Shown here: positions 4,431 through 7,514 of the stretch, piece after piece
Position numbering within the stretch: the first letter of the stretch is position 1
How the letters are laid out: every line of letters starts with the position of its first letter
NCBI GenBank assembly: GCA_964650245.1
Contig: CAZYQK010000144.1
Location: forward strand, 1-7,514
Reading direction: 5' to 3'
Length of the DNA stretch: 7,514 nucleotides
Origin: WS-2 sp964650245
GTDB taxonomy: Bacteria > Eisenbacteria > RBG-16-71-46
The notes under the pieces: model-generated
Seen by the model: only the letters and a program-made list of their open reading frames with translations
Databases searched by the model: none
What the model was told of the DNA's origin: nothing
Position numbers and translations under genes: made by a program

Positions 4431-5789
4431 ATGGGAGTTCGGAACGCCCGGCGGCTGGGCCAGCTCGAAGCCGCACTGGATGGGAAGCTCACGAACCGGG
4501 ACGGAGCCCGCAGGACCGGGCTCAGCGTGCGCCAGTTCAGGCGCCTCAAGCTCAAGGTCCAGCGGAGGGGGCCGGCGGGATTGCTGCACGGTAACCGGGG
4601 TCGGCCTTCGTCGCGCCAGATCGACGCGGCGATCCGTGCCCGCATCGAGACCCTGCTCACCCAGCCCGAGGTGCGCCTGAACGACCACCACACCGCTGAC
4701 CTGCTGCGCGAGGAACGGGTGGCCGTGAGTGTCGACACCGTGCGCCGCATCCGGCGGCGTCTCGGTCTGCCGGCCAAGCAGCGCCGCCGCCCCGCCCAGC
4801 ACCGCCGGCGCCGGGAGCGCGAGGCCCAGCGCGGGGCCATGGTGCTGATCGACGGTAGCCCGTTCCGCTGGTTGGGGACCGCACAGCCCGAGTGCACTCT
4901 GGTGGGCACCCTCGACGACGCCTCGGGCGAGATCCTGAGCCTCAGGCTGCGGCCCGAGGAGGATCTGCACGGTTTCACCGTCGCGCTGCGCGACCTCATC
5001 ACCACCCACGGCGTGCCGGGAGTGCTCTACGGCGATCACACCTCGATTGCGGTCCGCAACGACGACGGCTGGACCGTGGCCGACGAGTTCGCCGGGCGCC
5101 AGCTGCCGCCGCACTTCGGCCAGATGCTGGAGGAACTCGGCATCCGCTACATCGCCGCGAACAGCCCGGAGGCCAAGGGCCGCATCGAGCGGATGTGGCG
5201 CACCCTGCAGGACCGCCTCGCCGCCGAACTGGCACTGCACGGCATCACCACGCTCGAGGCCGCCCAGGCCTTCCTGCCCGGCTTCATCGCGCGCTTCAAC
5301 CGCCGCTTCGGTCGCGCACCGCGTGAGACCACCCCCGCCTGGCAGCGCCCGCCCCGTCCCCTCGACCGCATCCTGGCCTGCCGCTACTCGCGCACCGTGA
5401 ACCGCGACAACACCGTCTCGCTCTTTCGCCACATCCTCCACATTCCGCCGGGCCCGCACCGCCGCTCCTACCACCGCTGCCAGGTCGAGGTGCGGGAACT
5501 GCTCGACGGTCGCCTGCTGGTGCTCCACCAGGGCCAAGTCATCAGCGAGCAGCCCGCACCCGCAGGACCGTTCACCCTCATCGCGCGCGGCACCGAGCGG
5601 GCGCGCCGCCAAAACGGCGCGCTCAGAAGCCCCAGGATCGACGATCGCACCGCGGCGCGAGTCCCGAGCCGTTCGAAAAAGACCCGCCGCGGTCACCTCA
5701 CCAACGTGCGCCGCCCGGCGGCGGCTCACCCCTGGAAGCGACCCTTCACCCTCAACCTCCCGCGCATCCCGGTGGGCACGAGGGGGTGA
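4431..5789 (+). CDS. ISNCY/IS1202-type DDE transposase, intact
   Basis: 452 residues from the ATG at 4431, which has GGAG 6 nt upstream; the in-frame ATG at 4419 would add four residues but lacks a ribosome binding site. Order of parts: N-terminal helix-turn-helix (about 4-40, LTNRDGARRTGLSVRQFRRL); linker LLHGNRGRPSSRQI; second HTH-like region with a strongly basic patch (about 85-133); then an RNase H-fold rve-like catalytic core with D141 (VLIDGSPFRWL), D202 (VLYGDHTSIA) and E253 (SPEAKGRIERMWRTLQDRL). The C-terminal part has a beta-rich segment (SRTVNRDNTVSLFRHILHIP) and ends HPWKRPFTLNLP, typical of this group. The enzyme would bind the terminal repeats and catalyse strand transfer. The stop codon lies inside the inner motif of the right end. 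No frameshift or premature stop is seen. No host-type promoter is evident in the 55 nt available upstream. Confidence 0.93.
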   Translation: MGVRNARRLGQLEAALDGKLTNRDGARRTGLSVRQFRRLKLKVQRRGPAGLLHGNRGRPSSRQIDAAIRARIETLLTQPEVRLNDHHTADLLREERVAVSVDTVRRIRRRLGLPAKQRRRPAQHRRRREREAQRGAMVLIDGSPFRWLGTAQPECTLVGTLDDASGEILSLRLRPEEDLHGFTVALRDLITTHGVPGVLYGDHTSIAVRNDDGWTVADEFAGRQLPPHFGQMLEELGIRYIAANSPEAKGRIERMWRTLQDRLAAELALHGITTLEAAQAFLPGFIARFNRRFGRAPRETTPAWQRPPRPLDRILACRYSRTVNRDNTVSLFRHILHIPPGPHRRSYHRCQVEVRELLDGRLLVLHQGQVISEQPAPAGPFTLIARGTERARRQNGALRSPRIDDRTAARVPSRSKKTRRGHLTNVRRPAAAHPWKRPFTLNLPRIPVGTRG

Positions 5790-5835
5790 CAGAATCATGG
5801 CGGCGTTAGGGGGACAGAATCACTGCTGTACAACA
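5786..5835 (-). repeat. Right IS end with paired motifs, inverted relative to the left
   Basis: Read inward on the minus strand: TGTTGTACA terminus, GCAGTGATTCTGTCCC (5826-5811), TAACGCCG (5808-5801), then a degenerate second copy GCCATGATTCTGTCAC (5801-5786, 13 of 16). The motif spacing is 25 bp against 27 on the left because of a 3-base difference after the outer motif. The transposase stop codon (5787-5789) is embedded in the inner copy. Confidence 0.8.
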
Positions 5836-5852
5836 TGGCCGGCTTCGGGGGG
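5836..5852. repeat. Right copy of the 17-bp target site duplication
   Basis: TGGCCGGCTTCGGGGGG, identical to 4347-4363. On this side the G run extends two bases further (eight in all) into host sequence, so the pre-insertion target contained an 8-G run. Confidence 0.85.
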
Positions 5853-5874
5853 GGCCGAGCGGCCGCCGGGGCTC

Positions 5875-5898
5875 GCCGCCGGGGCCAGCCCGGCCGGC
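5875..5898 (-). terminator. GC-rich hairpin downstream of the subtilase stop
   Basis: GCCGCCGGG (5875-5883) pairs with CCCGGCCGGC (5889-5898) through 9 base pairs with a single bulged C, around a GCCAG loop, about 19 nt beyond the subtilase stop. There is no T tract. A second short dyad (CGAGC/GCTCG, 5856-5875) follows. The 5853-5917 stretch otherwise holds nothing coding. Confidence 0.4.
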
Positions 5899-5917
5899 AC
5901 CGACGCGAGCGGAAACG

Positions 5918-7514
5918 CTACCTCAGACGCACCAGCTTCTGGAGGACCACCCGGCCGCCGCTCTCGAGTCTTGCGAAGTAGATGCCGTTCGCGAGCGGCT
6001 CGCCCCCCCCGCTCGCGCCGTCCCAGGTGACGGCATGTGCACCGGCCGGCAGGCTCTGGTCGAGCAGCTCGCGCACCAGCCGCCCCGCGCAGTCGTACAC
6101 CGCGAGCCGCACCGGTCCCGGCGTCGCGATCGAGAACCGCAGCACGGTCGTGCGCCGGAACGGATTGGGCAGGCTGCGGGTGAAGGCGAGGGAGTCGGTC
6201 GCTTCGTCCCCTACCACGGTCGCTGGAATGCTCACGGCACGGAACGCGTTCAGCTTGGGACCGATCGGCTGGTCGTAGGCGAGCGAGTCGCCGGTGACCA
6301 GGATGTGCTGGAGCGTCTGCTGCGGCGTGAGCGCCGGCAGGCGGTGGCGCACCAGCCCGCACACGCCCGCGGCGAGCGGGCACGCGAACGAGGTGCCGTC
6401 CCCGTACATGTAGGGATTCTCGCCGTCCCAGCCGAAGAAGAAGAGGTAGATGAGCTGGCTCAAGTCGTCGATCACGTAGTTGCGGCAGATCGAGGACCAG
6501 ATCGAGGCCCCGGGAGCGGCGACCCGCACCCAGCTTCCGTAATTCGAGAAGTCGGCGCGCAGGTTGTCGATGTCGGTGGCGGCCACCGACAGCACCTTGC
6601 TGCACGCGGCCGGGTAGGTCGGCACGTCGCTGCCGTCGTTTCCCGCCGCCGCCACGCACAGCACCCCGGCCGAGTCCGCCATGTCCACCAGCGCCTGGAA
6701 GTATTCCGGCACGCCGGGATCGCCCGGCCCGCCGAAGCTCAGGTTGAGCACGCTCACCGGCTGGTCGGCCACATATGAGAACGCGGCGGTGATGGCGGCG
6801 GTGGTGAGCTCGCCGGCGCTGTCCGAGATCTTGAGCGGCAGGATGCGGCAATTCCAGCCCGCGCCCGCGATGCCCTCGACGTTGTCGGTGGCCGCCGACG
6901 CCACGCCCGCCACGAACGTCCCGTGGAATCCGACGTCGATGCCGCTCGGATCGAACAACGGCTCGGGGTTGGGATCGCCGTCGTCGTTGCCGAAGTCGTA
7001 GCCGTTGACGTCGTCCACCCAGCCGTTGCCATCGTCGTCGAGCCCGTTGCCGGGCACCTCGCCGGGGTTGAGCCAGATCCGGCTCGCCAGGTCGGGATGG
7101 CCGAGGTCGACGCCGGTGTCCATGATCCCGATTACGGTTGACGCTTCCCCCTGCTCGAGGTCCCACGCCTCCGGCAGGTCCACGTCGCCGTCCCCCGGAT
7201 CGTCGACGTGCCACTGGTAGGGGAGATACGTGTCGTTGGGGAGCGTGGCGAACGGCTTCATGCGGTAGTTGGGGCACACCGCGCGAAAGCGCCCGCTGGC
7301 GCGCAGCGCTTCGGCCGCGGCGAGCGGATCGAAGTCCGCACGGTCGCTCGAGAGCCTGAGGAAGCGGGGCTCGCGCCCGCCCGCGCGGCGCCCGATCACC
7401 GCCGCGCGCACCAGGCCGAAGCGACCGAGCAGCGCGCCGAGCCGCGGCTCGGCCGCCTCGACGCGATCGCCGCGCACCACCTGGAGCGGCGCGTCGTCGC
7501 GCAGCGCCACCAGC
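5918..7514 (-). CDS. Secreted subtilisin-like serine protease (S8) with C-terminal FlgD-like domain, partial at right edge
   Basis: About 531 residues are visible, open to the right edge, so the signal peptide and true start lie outside. Numbering from the GTG at 7510: a prodomain-like region (about 1-85, ending RFRAVCPNYRMK) resembles the chaperone/inhibitor domains of fervidolysin-type subtilases. The S8 catalytic domain follows, with D131 (IGIMDTGVDLGHPDL), H196 (GFHGTFVAGVAS), oxyanion N291 (VAAAGNDGS) and nucleophile S374 (GDGTSFACPLAAG). Between D and H is the loop NGLDDDGNGWVDDVNGYDF, acidic and probably calcium-binding. A roughly 30-residue insertion (ICRNYVIDDLSQLIYLFFFGWDGENPYMY) precedes the Ser. 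Residues 446-530 form a FlgD-type Ig-like domain (SLPNPFRRTTVLRFSI, LAVYDCAGRLVREL, ANGIYFARLESGG), common as a C-terminal sorting or anchoring module on exported proteins. It probably acts extracellularly on proteins. Stop TAG at 5920-5918. Confidence 0.94.
   Translation of the reverse strand, partial: LVALRDDAPLQVVRGDRVEAAEPRLGALLGRFGLVRAAVIGRRAGGREPRFLRLSSDRADFDPLAAAEALRASGRFRAVCPNYRMKPFATLPNDTYLPYQWHVDDPGDGDVDLPEAWDLEQGEASTVIGIMDTGVDLGHPDLASRIWLNPGEVPGNGLDDDGNGWVDDVNGYDFGNDDGDPNPEPLFDPSGIDVGFHGTFVAGVASAATDNVEGIAGAGWNCRILPLKISDSAGELTTAAITAAFSYVADQPVSVLNLSFGGPGDPGVPEYFQALVDMADSAGVLCVAAAGNDGSDVPTYPAACSKVLSVAATDIDNLRADFSNYGSWVRVAAPGASIWSSICRNYVIDDLSQLIYLFFFGWDGENPYMYGDGTSFACPLAAGVCGLVRHRLPALTPQQTLQHILVTGDSLAYDQPIGPKLNAFRAVSIPATVVGDEATDSLAFTRSLPNPFRRTTVLRFSIATPGPVRLAVYDCAGRLVRELLDQSLPAGAHAVTWDGASGGGEPLANGIYFARLESGGRVVLQKLVRLR

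Larger units (their letters stand above)
4364..5835 (+). mobile_element. Complete insertion sequence of the IS1202/ISNCY type, 1472 bp
   Basis: The element is bounded by imperfect terminal inverted repeats (left TGCTGTAACGCAGTGATT, right read inward TGTTGTACAGCAGTGATT, 15 of 18 identical) and flanked by a perfect 17-bp direct repeat. It carries one intact DDE transposase gene filling nearly the whole length. Homology between the ends continues inward through a TAACGCCG block to a second GTGATTCTGTC motif. Length, transposase type and long target duplication fit the IS1202 group of ISNCY elements; as I recall, a subgroup (ISTde1-like) has duplications of roughly 15-18 bp. It inserted into a gap of about 170 bp between two minus-strand genes, with its transposase in the opposite orientation. 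Intact gene and perfect duplication imply recent, probably active, transposition. Base composition resembles the host. Confidence 0.9.

Noticed and set aside
3833..5005. A 390-codon minus-strand frame that would extend the membrane protein upstream into the IS
   Set aside because: The added residues are Arg/Ser-rich antisense of the transposase. The strong ribosome binding site and the IS boundary place the true start at 4258.
4392..5798. A 468-codon minus-strand frame antisense to the transposase
   Set aside because: It spans the IS almost exactly but only because the transposase does. Composition is shadow-like and there is no family signature.
5820..7277. A 485-codon minus-strand frame overlapping the subtilase
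   Set aside because: Arg-rich out-of-frame shadow; the catalytic motifs lie in the frame ending at 5918.

Overview
The window is very GC-rich, densely coded bacterial chromosome. It looks like ordinary housekeeping and accessory sequence interrupted by one intact insertion sequence. The best phylum hint is the subtilase at the right end, whose C-terminus is a FlgD-like/sorting-type Ig fold reading LPNPFR...ANGIYFARL. Such tails are common on secreted proteins of Candidatus Eisenbacteria and neighbouring FCB-type or Gemmatimonadota-like lineages. That assignment is inference; no rRNA or other phylogenetic marker is present.

Layout: (1) 1-612, minus strand: N-terminal half of a citrate synthase (GltA), running off the left edge. 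(2) 613-963: divergent intergenic region with a plausible gltA promoter and several GC-rich dyads. (3) 964-2439, plus: a DUF2779 protein joining an N-terminal Cas4/RecB-like Fe-S PD-(D/E)XK nuclease to a C-terminal DEDD-type 3'-5' exonuclease-like domain. (4) 2593-3114 and 3146-3703, plus: an apparent two-gene unit behind a perfect TATAAT box, encoding an exported methionine sulfoxide reductase B and a DUF4287-SRPBCC protein. (5) 3704-3832: convergent intergenic region with two hairpins. (6) 3833-4258, minus: a small four-helix membrane protein of unknown function with a very strong ribosome binding site and a leader hairpin. (7) 4364-5835: a complete 1472-bp insertion sequence of the IS1202/ISNCY type with an intact DDE transposase on the plus strand, double-motif inverted ends and a perfect 17-bp target duplication. 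(8) 5918-7514, minus: a secreted subtilisin-like serine protease with prodomain, D/H/N/S catalytic set and C-terminal FlgD-like domain, cut by the right edge.

There is no convincing multi-gene novel system. The points most worth a second look are: the cleanly delimited IS with its long duplication and paired end motifs; its insertion directly beside the likely -35 box of the small membrane-protein gene; the dual-nuclease DUF2779 protein; and the uncharacterised membrane protein. MsrB suggests periplasmic oxidative-damage repair. Otherwise the genes look functionally unrelated.
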